DNA of 64,000 nucleotides. Origin: Sulfitobacter sp. OXR-159 (GTDB lineage: Bacteria; Pseudomonadota; Alphaproteobacteria; Rhodobacterales; Rhodobacteraceae). Location of the stretch: positions 1,683,001 through 1,747,000 of the forward strand of contig NZ_CP139707.1 in the NCBI RefSeq assembly GCF_034377145.1, given 5' to 3'. Positions 17,054 to 26,537 of this stretch are shown here, piece after piece; within the stretch, counting starts at the first letter, position 1; every line of letters begins with the position of its first letter. The notes under the pieces are model-generated. The model made no database searches, was not told the DNA's origin, and worked only from the letters and a program-made list of their open reading frames with translations. A program made the position numbers and the translations under genes.

Positions 17054-17857
17054 ATGTCGGGACTAAAAATCGAAAATCTGTCGATGCGGTTCGACCTGCC
17101 CAATGGCGGTCACGTACAGGCGCTTGAAAACGTATCGCTTGACCTTGCCGAAGGCCAATTGATGTCGGTGCTGGGCCCCTCGGGCTGTGGCAAGACGACG
17201 CTTCTGAACATCGTTGCGGGATTTCTTGCGCCAACCTCGGGCGAGATCGTTTTGAATGGCCACAACGTGACCGGGCCGGATGCAGAGCGGGGGATGGTCT
17301 TTCAGCAGGGTGCGTTGTTTGAATGGATGTCGGTGCGCGAGAACGTGAGTTTTGGCCCTCGGATGAAGGGGCAGAGCGAAAAGCAATACGGGGCCGAGGT
17401 CGACCACCTGCTCGATATCGTCGGGCTGAGGGACTTCAAGGAAAAGGCGATCTACGAACTTTCCGGCGGGATGCAGCAGCGGGTGGCGCTGGCGCGTTGT
17501 CTGGCAAATGATCCCGACGTGATCCTGATGGATGAGCCTTTGGGCGCGCTTGATGCCCTGACTCGTGAAAAGATGCAAAGCCTTGTGCTGAAGCTTTGGA
17601 AAGAGACGGGCAAGACCATCATCCTCATCACCCATTCGGTCGAAGAAGCGCTGTTGCTGGGCGAGCGGCTCTTGGTCATGGCGCCGCGTCCGGGGCGCAT
17701 TCACCGCGAATACCGTCTGCCCTTTGCCGATCTGGGGGTGGGCCACGATCTGCGCGAGGTTAAGAAACATCCAGAATTCGCCGAAAGACGCGAAGAGATC
17801 CTTGGTATGATCTGGGACATGGAAGAAGAGATTATGGGCCGGACGGAGGACGCATAA
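17054..17857 (+). CDS. ABC transporter ATP-binding protein, TauB/SsuB type
   Basis: A 267-aa ATPase with Walker A GPSGCGKTT near residue 41, Q-loop FQQGALFEW, signature LSGGMQQR, Walker B VILMDEPLGALDALT and H-loop THSVEEA. The pattern GMVFQQ...LFEWMSVRENV is usual for the nitrate/sulfonate/taurine importers. The ATG at 17054 is chosen because the domain starts there; the frame is open into the upstream gene but that part is shadow sequence. The last base of its stop is the first base of the permease start (TAATG). Confidence 0.9.
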   Translation: MSGLKIENLSMRFDLPNGGHVQALENVSLDLAEGQLMSVLGPSGCGKTTLLNIVAGFLAPTSGEIVLNGHNVTGPDAERGMVFQQGALFEWMSVRENVSFGPRMKGQSEKQYGAEVDHLLDIVGLRDFKEKAIYELSGGMQQRVALARCLANDPDVILMDEPLGALDALTREKMQSLVLKLWKETGKTIILITHSVEEALLLGERLLVMAPRPGRIHREYRLPFADLGVGHDLREVKKHPEFAERREEILGMIWDMEEEIMGRTEDA

Positions 17858-19122
17858 TGGTTATCCTACTGATTTATATCGTTATCTTTGCCGTCTCATT
17901 CTTTTTGGTGCGTCTTGCCGTCGACCAGACTGCGAATGGATTTGTTGCGCGCAAGACCGTCACCTTTGGCGATGAAAGCGCTGTCACCTCGAACCGCACC
18001 GCCAGCGTAATCTCGATCCTAACGATCTTTTTGCTGTGGGGCGCTTTTACCGGCTCGTCGCTGCTGCCCCGGTTTTTGCATGCGCCCGGCCCTTTTGAGG
18101 GGCTGGCCGAGCTGACCTATACCGCAGAGGCCGAAGACGGCAGCCGCGATGATGCGACGATCACCGTCTTGGTGCATCCCGTGGGCGAAGATGCCGACAC
18201 GCCGCAGGTCGATCCCGGTGAAGGCTGGGCCAAGAATGACGCTTTCACCATCGGCGCATGGCGGTCGGGGCTTTTGCGCGTCGATAAGAATGACGAGAAG
18301 GGCCGCGATGTCGGGCACCGCGTCGTCGCGGTGAACGGCCAGCAGATCGTGCCGGGTGGGGAGGTGCTGACTGACTTTGGCCGCGTCGGCATGTCGCCCA
18401 AGGGCACGCTTAATTTTGAGCCTGCGAAGGGCTGGCAGATGGAGCCGATTTGGCTGCCGCCACCTGAGGCCGTGGTCGCCCGGTTGGGTGAGATTTCCAG
18501 CCAAGGTTACCGGGACAGCACCCTGTGGGAGCATTTGGGCTATTCGCTTTTCCGCGTTGTCGTGGGCTTTGCCCTTGGAGCGCTGGTGGGCATTCCGCTG
18601 GGCTATGCCATGGGCCTGTCGGGCTGGTTTCGCGGCTGGTTCGATCCGATTGTCGAATTCATGCGCCCCGTGCCGCCGCTTGCGCTGATTCCGCTGGTGA
18701 TCATCTGGGCGGGGATCGGCGAGGTGGGCAAGATCATCCTGCTGTTCCTTGCGGCCCTATGGATCATGGCCATCGCTGCGCGGTCGGGCGTGTCGGGGGT
18801 GAATATCACCAAGGTCCACGCGGCCTATTCGCTTGGCGCGTCCAAGGCGCAGATCATGCGCCATGTGATCGTGCCGAACTCTCTGCCCGAGATCTTTACC
18901 GGGGCGCGGGTGGCGATGGGCGTCTGCTGGGGCACGGTGGTGGCCGCCGAACTGGTGGCCGCAGAAAAAGGGGCGGGGATGATGATCATGGTCGCCTCCA
19001 AATTCCAGCTGACCGACATCGTTTTGATGGGGATCATCCTGATTGGTGTCATCGGTTTTGGCATCGACATGTTGATGCGTAAGGCCGAGCGGCTGTTGGT
19101 GCCTTGGAAGGGGCGGTCTTAA
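17857..19122 (+). CDS. ABC transporter permease, TauC/SsuC type, with extra N-terminal domain
   Basis: A 421-aa permease, about 150 residues longer than a normal TauC (about 260-280 aa). Two N-terminal membrane helices (about 2-22 and 49-71) enclose a short loop. A soluble segment at about 73-220, probably periplasmic, follows; it contains ITVLVHPVGEDADTPQ and HRVVAVNGQQIVPGGEV. The canonical permease core then starts at about 223, with the EAA-loop AAYSLGASKAQIMRHVIVPNSLPE. The extra domain is unlike anything I recognise and could help dock the binding protein or sense substrate. Translation is coupled to the ATPase gene. Confidence 0.87.
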   Translation: MVILLIYIVIFAVSFFLVRLAVDQTANGFVARKTVTFGDESAVTSNRTASVISILTIFLLWGAFTGSSLLPRFLHAPGPFEGLAELTYTAEAEDGSRDDATITVLVHPVGEDADTPQVDPGEGWAKNDAFTIGAWRSGLLRVDKNDEKGRDVGHRVVAVNGQQIVPGGEVLTDFGRVGMSPKGTLNFEPAKGWQMEPIWLPPPEAVVARLGEISSQGYRDSTLWEHLGYSLFRVVVGFALGALVGIPLGYAMGLSGWFRGWFDPIVEFMRPVPPLALIPLVIIWAGIGEVGKIILLFLAALWIMAIAARSGVSGVNITKVHAAYSLGASKAQIMRHVIVPNSLPEIFTGARVAMGVCWGTVVAAELVAAEKGAGMMIMVASKFQLTDIVLMGIILIGVIGFGIDMLMRKAERLLVPWKGRS

Positions 19123-19188
19123 CCCCGCCCGCCTCAGTTCATCGCTTTCGAGGAGAAACACTTGCCAGACGCCGAATTCCGCGCCACA

Positions 19189-19213
19189 GTGAAAAAATGG
19201 AGGATATTTTCAC
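19189..19213. promoter_or_regulatory. Operator GTGAAAA-N11-TTTTCAC abutting the XRE-cupin start codon
   Basis: GTGAAAA at 19189-19195 and TTTTCAC at 19207-19213 form the same perfect 7+7 repeat with 11-base spacer as at 15813-15837. It covers the GGAGG ribosome-binding site and ends at the base before the ATG, a position typical of autorepression by blocking transcript passage or initiation. Confidence 0.7.
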
Positions 19214-19801
19214 ATGACCCGAGCGAAAAGGCAGGGGGCCGAGGCCACGGCGCCACGCTCACTGGGGGCCGATTTACGCGCGATCCGCAAGGGGCGCAGA
19301 CTGACCCTGACCGATATGGCCGAGGCGTTGGACCGTTCCGTTGGCTGGGTCAGTCAGGTCGAACGCGATATCTCGACCCCCTCCATCTCAGATCTGCGAC
19401 ACATGGCCGAAATCTTGGACGTGCCGATCTCGTTGCTTTTTGGCGAAGCGACAGTGACCCCCGAAGAACGCGGCTATGTCGTGCGCGCCGGGGCACGGCG
19501 GGCCATGGGAAGTGCGGCCAACGGGTTGACGGAAGAGTTGCTTTCCCCCGATCTGACCGACAGTTTCGAGGTCATCCATTCGACCTTTGCAGCCTATTCG
19601 GGGCTGGAGGCGCCCGTCATGCGCGAAACGCAGGAGGTGGGCTTTGTCATCTCGGGCCGGTTGAACCTGAAGATTGCAGAGCGCAGCTTTACCGTTTGCC
19701 CCGGCGACAGCTTTCGCATTCGGGGCGAATATTACACTTGGGACAACCCCTACGACACGCCTGCCGTGGTGGTCTGGGTGATCTCTCCGCCGGTTTACTG
19801 A
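19214..19801 (+). CDS. XRE-family transcriptional regulator with C-terminal cupin sensor domain
   Basis: 195 aa. The N-terminal helix-turn-helix (about 18-75) shows LGADLRAIRKGRRLTLTDMAEAL and VGWVSQVERDISTPSISDL. A linker leads to a C-terminal cupin barrel (about 110-190) with VISGRLNLKIAERSF and CPGDSFRIRGEYYTWDNP. Such two-domain proteins (SutR/PuuR kind) are local regulators that bind a small ligand in the cupin. Here it sits between the transporter and the flavoproteins. The inverted repeat adjoining its own start, repeated before the transporter, makes autoregulation and control of the whole cluster likely. The ligand is unknown. Confidence 0.9.
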   Translation: MTRAKRQGAEATAPRSLGADLRAIRKGRRLTLTDMAEALDRSVGWVSQVERDISTPSISDLRHMAEILDVPISLLFGEATVTPEERGYVVRAGARRAMGSAANGLTEELLSPDLTDSFEVIHSTFAAYSGLEAPVMRETQEVGFVISGRLNLKIAERSFTVCPGDSFRIRGEYYTWDNPYDTPAVVVWVISPPVY

Positions 19802-19889
19802 ACCGGGTTTTTATCAATTCAAATGGTTTCAAACTGACCGGGGGCGCCTTTGGTCAGCCTTTGGCAGTGCTTGGCGAGAGGAGCTGAAC

Positions 19890-22352
19890 GTGGCTGATTT
19901 TCCGACAACGGCACGGGTCGTGATCATCGGGGGCGGCGTGGTTGGGGTCTCGACCCTCTACCACCTTGCCCGCGCGGGTTGGACCGATTGCGTCCTGCTT
20001 GAAAAGAACGAACTCACCGCTGGCTCCACTTGGCATGCGGCGGGCAACTGCCCCAATTTCTCGAATTCATGGGCGGTGATGAACATGCAGCGCTATGGGC
20101 TAGAGATGTACCGCAGCTTGGGCGAGGCGGTGGGCTATCCGATCAACTACCACGTGACCGGGGCGCTGCGATTGGCCCATAGTCGTGAACGGATGCAGGA
20201 GTTTGAACATGTCGCCTCCATGGCCCGCGCGCAGGGGCTGGGGATGGAGATGTGCACCCCCGCCGAGCTGAAAGAGCATAACCCGTTCATAGAGCTACAT
20301 GACCTTGCGGGCGGGTTGTGGGACCCCTTGGATGGAGACATCGACCCGGCACAACTGACCCAAGCTCTTGCCAAAGGCGCGCGGGAGGCCGGGGGGCAAA
20401 TTCACCGCTTTACCCCCGCCACCGGCATAGACCGCGATGGGGACGAATGGATCGTCCATACCGAAAAGGGCGATATCCGCTGCGAGAAGGTGGTCAACGC
20501 TGCCGGCTATTACGCGCAGCGGGTCGGCGAATGGTTCCGCCCCCATGGCGGCCGCCGGGTGCCTGCCGTGGTGATGAGCCATCAGTATTTCCTGACCGAA
20601 GAAATCCCCGAGCTGGCCGCATGGACCGCCGAAAAGGGCCACAAAATGCCGATGGTCCGCGATGTGGACAGTTCCTATTACCTGCGGCAAGACAAGAACG
20701 GTCTGAACCTCGGTCCCTATGAGCGCAACTGCAAAGCCCATTGGATCACCCCCGACGATCCGATGCCCGAGGATTTCAGTTTTCAGCTCTACCCCGATGA
20801 TCTGGACCGGCTGGAATGGTATATCGAAGACGCCATGGCGCGGATGCCGCTTTTGGGCCAAAGCGGTGTGGGGCGGGTGATCAATGGGCCGATCCCCTAT
20901 GCGCCCGATGGCTTGCCGATGCTCGGCCCGATGGCCGGCGTGCCAAATGCCTTTGAGGCGCATAGCTTTACCTTCGGCATCGCGCAGGGCGGCGGCGCGG
21001 GCAAGGTCATGGCCGAATGGATCATGGCGGGTGAAACAGAGTGGGACATGTGGGATGTCGACCCGCGCCGCTTCACTGCCCATGCCGATCACGACTTCAC
21101 CCTCGCCAAGGCTTTAGAGACCTATGGTCATGAATATGCGATGCATTTCCCGCATCACGCATGGCCCGCCGGGCGCGACAAGAAGCTGTCGCCGCTGCAC
21201 GACCGGCTGCGTGATGCGGGCGGTCAAATGGGGGCTTACAACGGGTGGGAGCGGGCGAATTGGTTCGCCAAACCGGGTGATGACACCTCAGATGCCGCGA
21301 CCCAGACATGGGACCGGGAGGGCCCTTGGGCGGTGCGGGTTCGTGAGGAGGTCGCTGCGGTGCGCGACCATGTCGGCGTGCTCGATCTGCCGGGGTTCTC
21401 GCGTTTCGCGCTGGCGGGACCGGGCGCTGCGGAGTGGCTACTGGGGCGAATTGCAGGCGCGCTGCCCAAAGTGGGGCGGATGACTTTAGGCTATTTTCCC
21501 GACAGCCGGGGCCGGGTGCTGACCGAGATGTCGATCCTGCGCCATGCAGAGGATGACTTCACCCTGATCACCGCCGCCCCCGCGCAATGGCATGACTTTG
21601 AACTGCTGCGCGATGCGTTGCCCAAAGGGGGGGCGATCAGCCTGACGGATCAAACAGGTCAAGTCTCGACCCTGATCCTCTGTGGCCCGAAATCCCGTGC
21701 GCTTTTGGCACCACTGGCTCCCGATGCCGATCTGGCATTGCCGTGGCTCAGCCATCAAAAGGCATCTGTGCAGGGCAAGCCCGCGTTGCTTGCGCGGGTC
21801 TCTTTCGCAGGCGAGTTGGGCTGGGAAATCCACGCGGCGCCCTCGGATATGCCCGCGATCTATGATGCGGTCATCGCGGGTGGGGCCGTACCTTTCGGGA
21901 TGTTCGCGCTCAATTCCATGCGGCTTGAAAAAGGCTACCGCACCTGGAAAGGCGACCTGTCGCAGGAATACACTTTGCTGGAAGCCGGGTTGGACCGGTT
22001 CATCCGGTTGGAGAAACCGCAGGCGTTTCCGGGCAAAGCGGCGCTGGTTGCCGAACGGGCGGCGGGGCCGCAGCGGCGCTTCGTCACGTTGGTCGTTGAG
22101 GGCAATCCACAAGACGCGCCAGCGATGGCCACACTGCGCCTGAAGGGCCGGGTTGTGGGCGAAGTGACCAGCGGCGGCTATGGCTACCGCGTCGATGCCT
22201 CCATCGCCCTCGGGGTGGTTCAGGCCGAGGCTGCCGTGGCGGGCACCGACCTCACGGTGGAAATCTTTGGCCAGAGCTACCGCGCCACCGTACAGCCCGA
22301 CGCGCCGCTTTGGGACAGTGAAAACACCCGCATCCGCGCGCAGGAGGTCTGA
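19890..22352 (+). CDS. FAD-dependent oxidoreductase with GcvT domain (dimethylglycine/sarcosine dehydrogenase-like), copy 1
   Basis: 820 aa. The N-terminal DAO domain has dinucleotide motif VIIGGGVVGVS at 11-21 and STWHAAG with His49, the residue that in dimethylglycine dehydrogenase binds FAD covalently. The middle FAO_M segment runs to about 430. The C-terminal GcvT-type aminomethyltransferase domain shows SFAGELGWEIH and MRLEKGYRTWKGDLS and carries the folate site in this family. The reaction expected is oxidative removal of an N-methyl group with transfer to THF. The start is GTG with a strong GAGAGGAG site 6 bases before it. A paralogue begins one base after its stop. The substrate is not determined. 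Confidence 0.85.
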   Translation: MADFPTTARVVIIGGGVVGVSTLYHLARAGWTDCVLLEKNELTAGSTWHAAGNCPNFSNSWAVMNMQRYGLEMYRSLGEAVGYPINYHVTGALRLAHSRERMQEFEHVASMARAQGLGMEMCTPAELKEHNPFIELHDLAGGLWDPLDGDIDPAQLTQALAKGAREAGGQIHRFTPATGIDRDGDEWIVHTEKGDIRCEKVVNAAGYYAQRVGEWFRPHGGRRVPAVVMSHQYFLTEEIPELAAWTAEKGHKMPMVRDVDSSYYLRQDKNGLNLGPYERNCKAHWITPDDPMPEDFSFQLYPDDLDRLEWYIEDAMARMPLLGQSGVGRVINGPIPYAPDGLPMLGPMAGVPNAFEAHSFTFGIAQGGGAGKVMAEWIMAGETEWDMWDVDPRRFTAHADHDFTLAKALETYGHEYAMHFPHHAWPAGRDKKLSPLHDRLRDAGGQMGAYNGWERANWFAKPGDDTSDAATQTWDREGPWAVRVREEVAAVRDHVGVLDLPGFSRFALAGPGAAEWLLGRIAGALPKVGRMTLGYFPDSRGRVLTEMSILRHAEDDFTLITAAPAQWHDFELLRDALPKGGAISLTDQTGQVSTLILCGPKSRALLAPLAPDADLALPWLSHQKASVQGKPALLARVSFAGELGWEIHAAPSDMPAIYDAVIAGGAVPFGMFALNSMRLEKGYRTWKGDLSQEYTLLEAGLDRFIRLEKPQAFPGKAALVAERAAGPQRRFVTLVVEGNPQDAPAMATLRLKGRVVGEVTSGGYGYRVDASIALGVVQAEAAVAGTDLTVEIFGQSYRATVQPDAPLWDSENTRIRAQEV

Positions 22353-22353
22353 A

Positions 22354-24801
22354 ATGGTACAACTGCCTTCCAAAGCCCGGGCCGTCATCATCGGCGGTGG
22401 CGTGATCGGCTGTTCGGTCGCGTACCATCTGACAAAGCTCGGCTGGACCGATGTCGTATTGCTGGAACGTAAACAACTGACCTCTGGCACCACATGGCAC
22501 GCGGCAGGGCTGATCGCGCAGCTGCGCGCGACGCAGAACATGACGCGGCTGGCGAAATATTCCCAAGAACTCTACGGCGCGCTTGAGGCGGAAACCGGGG
22601 TCGCCACGGGGTTCAAGCGCGTGGGGTCGATCACTGCCGCGCTGACACCTGCGCGGCGCGAGGAAATTCTGCGTCAGGCCGCCATGGCCCGCGCCTTTGG
22701 CGTGGAGGTCGAGGAAATCACCCCCGCGGAAGTGCACGCCAAGTATCCCCACGTAGAGACCGAAGGCATGACCGGCGCGGTCTATCTGCCGAAAGACGGG
22801 CAGGGCGATCCGGCCAATATTGCACTGGCGTTGGCCAAGGGCGCGCGGGCGCGTGGTGCGATCGTGGCGGAGCGGGTCAAGGCCACCGGCGTGGTGCGCG
22901 CGGGGCGTAGGGTCACAGCAGTAGATTGGGCCGGGGAGGATGGCAGCGCGGGGCAGATCGAGGCCGAGCATGTCATCAATTGCGCAGGCATGTGGGGGCG
23001 GGACGTGGGCAGGATGCTGGGCAGTAACGTGCCGCTGCAAGCCTGCGAGCATTTCTATATCGTCACCGAAGCCATTCCCTCCTTGCGTGAATTGCCGGTG
23101 CTGCGTGTCCCCGATGAGTATGCCTATTACAAAGAGGATGCGGGCAAAATCCTGCTTGGTGCGTTTGAGCCTGTCGCCAAGCCATGGGCGCTGCAGGGCA
23201 TCCCCGAGAGTTTCGAGTTTGACCAACTGCCCGAAGATTTCGACCAGTTCGAGCCGATCCTTGAGATGGCCGTCAAACGGTTGCCACTGCTGGCGGACGC
23301 GGGGATTCACACCTTTTTCAATGGTCCCGAAAGTTTCACCCCCGATGATGCCTATCACCTCGGTCAGGCCCCCGAGATGGACAATGTCTGGGTCGCCGCC
23401 GGGTTCAACTCTATCGGGATTCAGTCGGCGGGCGGCGCGGGCATGGCGCTGGCGCAATGGATGGAAGACGGGCAAAAACCCTTCGATCTGGGTGACGTGG
23501 ACATCTCGCGGATGCAGCCGTTTCAGGGCAATAAGACCTATCTGGCGACGCGGTCGACCGAAACGCTGGGCCTGCTCTATGCCGATCACTTTCCCTATCG
23601 CCAAAAGGCGACCGCGCGGGGCATCCGGCGCAGCCCGGTGCACGCACATCTGCAGGAGCATGGCGCGGTCATGGGCGAATTTGCGGGCTGGGAGCGGGCC
23701 AATTGGTTTGCGGATGCCGGCCAAGAGCGTGAATACCGCTACGCTTGGGGGCGACAGAACTGGTTCGACAATCAAGCCGCCGAACACGCCGCCATCCGCA
23801 CGGGCGTCGGGCTTTATGATATGTCGTCCTTCGGCAAGATCCGGGTCGAGGGGCCAGAGGCCGAGGCTTTCATGAACCATATCTGCGGTGCGCAGATGGC
23901 GGTGCCGGTGGGCAAGATTGTCTATACCCAGTTCCTCAACCCCCGCGGCGGGATCGAGGCGGATGTCACCGTGACGCGGCTCAGTGAGACGGCCTATCTC
24001 GTCGTCACCCCCGCCGCGACGCGGCTGGCGGATGAGACATGGCTGCGCCGTCATGCGGGCGAGCGCCTTGTTGTGATCACGGATGTGACGGCGGGCGAAG
24101 CGGTCCTCGCCATTATGGGGCCAAAGGCGCGGGAGGTTTTGCAGGCGATATCCCCCAATGACTTCTCTAACGAGATGCACCCCTTCGGCATGGCGCGGGA
24201 GATCGAGATCGGCATGGGGCTCGCCCGGGCGCACCGCGTGTCATACGTGGGCGAACTGGGTTGGGAGCTTTACGTCAGCACTGAAATGGCGGCCCATGTC
24301 TTTGAGGTGCTGATCGACGCAGGCGCGGCCTATGGGCTGAAACTCTGCGGGCTGCACGCGATGGACAGTTGCCGGATCGAAAAGGGCTTTCGCCATTTCG
24401 GCCATGACATCACCTGCGAGGACCATGTGCTGGAGGCGGGCTTGGGCTTTGCGGTGAAGACCGACAAGCCCGATTTCATTGGCCGCGACGCGGTGTTGCG
24501 CAAGAAGGAGGCGGGGCTGACCCTGCGAATGGTGCAATTCCGTCTGACGGACCCGGAGCCGCTGCTGTATCACGCCGAGCCGATCCTGCGGGACGGGCAA
24601 CTCGCGGGCTATCTCAGTTCGGGCAATTACGGGCATCACTTGGGCGGCGCGGTCGGGCTGGGCTATGTGCCCTGCGAAGGGGAAAGCGTCCCCGACCTGC
24701 TGCGCTCGACCTATGAGATCGACGTCGCAGGCCGCCGGATCAAGGCCGAGGTGAGCCTGAAACCGATGTATGATCCCAGCGGAGCGCGCCCGAAAAGCTA
24801 G
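22354..24801 (+). CDS. FAD-dependent oxidoreductase with GcvT domain (dimethylglycine/sarcosine dehydrogenase-like), copy 2
   Basis: 815 aa with the same layout as the preceding gene. It has VIIGGGVIGCS at 11-21, TTWHAAG with His49 as likely covalent FAD ligand, a DAO domain to about 370, and FAO_M with GWERANWF. The C-terminal GcvT domain has VSYVGELGWELY, CRIEKGFRHFGHDI and LEAGLGFAVK. It is closer to mammalian-type dimethylglycine dehydrogenase than copy 1 (ATQNMTRLAKYSQELY segment). The ribosome-binding site GGAGG lies inside the end of copy 1. Two tandem enzymes of this class suggest two successive N-demethylations of one imported substrate, an inference from layout. Confidence 0.86.
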   Translation: MVQLPSKARAVIIGGGVIGCSVAYHLTKLGWTDVVLLERKQLTSGTTWHAAGLIAQLRATQNMTRLAKYSQELYGALEAETGVATGFKRVGSITAALTPARREEILRQAAMARAFGVEVEEITPAEVHAKYPHVETEGMTGAVYLPKDGQGDPANIALALAKGARARGAIVAERVKATGVVRAGRRVTAVDWAGEDGSAGQIEAEHVINCAGMWGRDVGRMLGSNVPLQACEHFYIVTEAIPSLRELPVLRVPDEYAYYKEDAGKILLGAFEPVAKPWALQGIPESFEFDQLPEDFDQFEPILEMAVKRLPLLADAGIHTFFNGPESFTPDDAYHLGQAPEMDNVWVAAGFNSIGIQSAGGAGMALAQWMEDGQKPFDLGDVDISRMQPFQGNKTYLATRSTETLGLLYADHFPYRQKATARGIRRSPVHAHLQEHGAVMGEFAGWERANWFADAGQEREYRYAWGRQNWFDNQAAEHAAIRTGVGLYDMSSFGKIRVEGPEAEAFMNHICGAQMAVPVGKIVYTQFLNPRGGIEADVTVTRLSETAYLVVTPAATRLADETWLRRHAGERLVVITDVTAGEAVLAIMGPKAREVLQAISPNDFSNEMHPFGMAREIEIGMGLARAHRVSYVGELGWELYVSTEMAAHVFEVLIDAGAAYGLKLCGLHAMDSCRIEKGFRHFGHDITCEDHVLEAGLGFAVKTDKPDFIGRDAVLRKKEAGLTLRMVQFRLTDPEPLLYHAEPILRDGQLAGYLSSGNYGHHLGGAVGLGYVPCEGESVPDLLRSTYEIDVAGRRIKAEVSLKPMYDPSGARPKS

Positions 24802-24852
24802 GCCCGGCGCCCGCCCAGAAATCGCGCCCTTCGCAGGCCTATGCCGCCATCT

Positions 24853-24866
24853 TTGACATAGATCAA
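24853..24866 (+). promoter_or_regulatory. FNR/FixK box upstream of ccoN
   Basis: TTGAC-ATAG-ATCAA matches TTGAT-N4-ATCAA in nine of ten defined bases. It ends 55 bp before the ccoN start. The same spacing occurs before uspA and nearly so before ccoG, as expected for an activator site centred near -41. Confidence 0.85.
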
Positions 24867-24921
24867 AGCGGTGGTCTCAGCCGCATGCGATCCGTCTCCC
24901 AAAGATGAAGGGATTCGGAAT

Positions 24922-26532
24922 ATGTTCGATACGCTCAAGTTGATCGTGCTTGCGCTTATAGTGTTTTTTGCAGCACTCGGGGCGGATTGGGCGCGCGATC
25001 CGGCTTATATGGTCCATGCCCTGCTGATTATGCTGGTGGCGGCGGGGTTGTTCTTTTGGCAGTTGCGCCGCATGCCTGTTGAGGGTGCACGGCCCGCCGT
25101 GTCCATGGCGCCGCAGGGCTATATGGATGGCCCGATCCGCTATGGCGTGATTGCCACCGCCTTTTGGGGCGTGGTGGGGTTTCTGGTCGGCACCTTCATC
25201 GCCTTCCAACTGGCCTTTCCCGCGCTCAATATCGAATGGGCGCAGCCCTATGCGAACTTTGGCCGGCTTCGCCCGCTGCACACCAGCGCGGTGATTTTCG
25301 CCTTTGGGGGCAATGCCTTGATCGCCACGTCGTTCTACATCGTGCAGCGCACCTCTTCGGCGCGGCTCTGGGGTGGGAACGCGGCGTGGTTCGTCTTTTG
25401 GGGCTATCAGCTTTTCATCGTGCTGGCGGCGACAGGCTATCTGCTGGGGGCCACCCAATCCAAGGAATATGCCGAGCCGGAGTGGTACGTCGACATCTGG
25501 CTGACCATCGTTTGGCTAACCTACCTCGCCGTATTCTTTGGCACGATCCTGAAGCGGCGTGAGCGTCACATCTATGTCGCCAATTGGTTCTTTCTGGCCT
25601 TCATCATCACCGTGGCGATGCTGCATGTGGTCAACAACCTCGCCGTCCCGGTGTCGATCTGGGGCTCCAAATCGGTGCAGGTCTTTGCAGGCGTGCAGGA
25701 TGCGATGACGCAGTGGTGGTACGGGCATAACGCCGTGGGTTTCTTCCTGACAGCCGGGTTTCTGGGCATGATGTATTACTTCGTGCCGAAACAGGCGGGC
25801 CGCCCGGTCTATAGCTACAAGCTGTCGATCATTCACTTCTGGGCGCTGATCTTTCTTTATATCTGGGCCGGGCCGCACCACCTGCATTACACCGCATTGC
25901 CCGATTGGGCAGCAACGCTGGGGATGGTGTTCTCGATCATCCTGTGGATGCCAAGCTGGGGCGGTATGATCAACGGGCTGATGACGCTCGAAGGGGCGTG
26001 GGACAAGATCCGCACCGATCCGATCATCCGCATGTTCGTCGCCTCGCTCGCCTTCTATGGCATGTCGACCTTTGAAGGGCCGATGATGTCGATCCGGGCG
26101 GTGAACAGCCTCAGCCACTACACCGACTGGACCATCGGCCATGTGCACTCTGGCGCGCTCGGCTGGAACGGGCTGATCACCTTCGGGGCGCTCTACTTCC
26201 TGACCCCGCGGCTCTGGGGCCGGGCGCAGATGCACTCCATGGCGGCGATCAACCTGCACTTCTGGCTCGCGACCCTCGGGATCGTGCTCTACGCCGCGTC
26301 GATGTGGGTCTCGGGCATCATGGAAGGGTTGATGTGGCGTGAGGTCGATGCCAATGGCTTCCTCGTCAACAGCTTTGCCGACACCGTCGAAGCCAAATTC
26401 CTGATGTATGTGGTCCGTGGTCTGGGCGGGGTTTTGTACCTCGCGGGGGGTGCGGTGATGGTCTGGAACATGTGGATGACCATCCGCGCCCCGCAAGCCC
26501 GCCCTGTCACCGTCGCCCTGCCAGCGGAGTAA
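24922..26532 (+). CDS. ccoN: Cytochrome-c oxidase, cbb3-type, subunit I CcoN
   Basis: A 536-aa heme-copper oxidase subunit with many transmembrane helices. Metal ligands visible: His in [18 protein letters not shown] (Cu-B His and cross-linked Tyr region), AGPHHLHYT (His pair), and the heme ligands in [16 protein letters not shown]. It holds the low-spin heme b and the heme b3/Cu-B site and reduces O2 with high affinity. An extra helix pair (residues 1-48) precedes the core. The start at 24922 gives the usual MFDTLKL-type beginning. It is first gene of ccoNOQP. Confidence 0.97.
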   Translation: MFDTLKLIVLALIVFFAALGADWARDPAYMVHALLIMLVAAGLFFWQLRRMPVEGARPAVSMAPQGYMDGPIRYGVIATAFWGVVGFLVGTFIAFQLAFPALNIEWAQPYANFGRLRPLHTSAVIFAFGGNALIATSFYIVQRTSSARLWGGNAAWFVFWGYQLFIVLAATGYLLGATQSKEYAEPEWYVDIWLTIVWLTYLAVFFGTILKRRERHIYVANWFFLAFIITVAMLHVVNNLAVPVSIWGSKSVQVFAGVQDAMTQWWYGHNAVGFFLTAGFLGMMYYFVPKQAGRPVYSYKLSIIHFWALIFLYIWAGPHHLHYTALPDWAATLGMVFSIILWMPSWGGMINGLMTLEGAWDKIRTDPIIRMFVASLAFYGMSTFEGPMMSIRAVNSLSHYTDWTIGHVHSGALGWNGLITFGALYFLTPRLWGRAQMHSMAAINLHFWLATLGIVLYAASMWVSGIMEGLMWREVDANGFLVNSFADTVEAKFLMYVVRGLGGVLYLAGGAVMVWNMWMTIRAPQARPVTVALPAE

Positions 26533-26537
26533 GATCA

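Noticed and set aside
15949..19122. Calling the transporter tauABC outright
   Set aside because: Family resemblance is clear, but the genes for taurine breakdown are absent and the downstream enzymes act on N-methyl groups, so the substrate is left open.
22252..24234. Long open frame (660 codons) on the minus strand
   Set aside because: It is the antisense shadow of a high-GC dehydrogenase gene with clear FAD and GcvT motifs on the plus strand; the antisense product has no recognisable domain.
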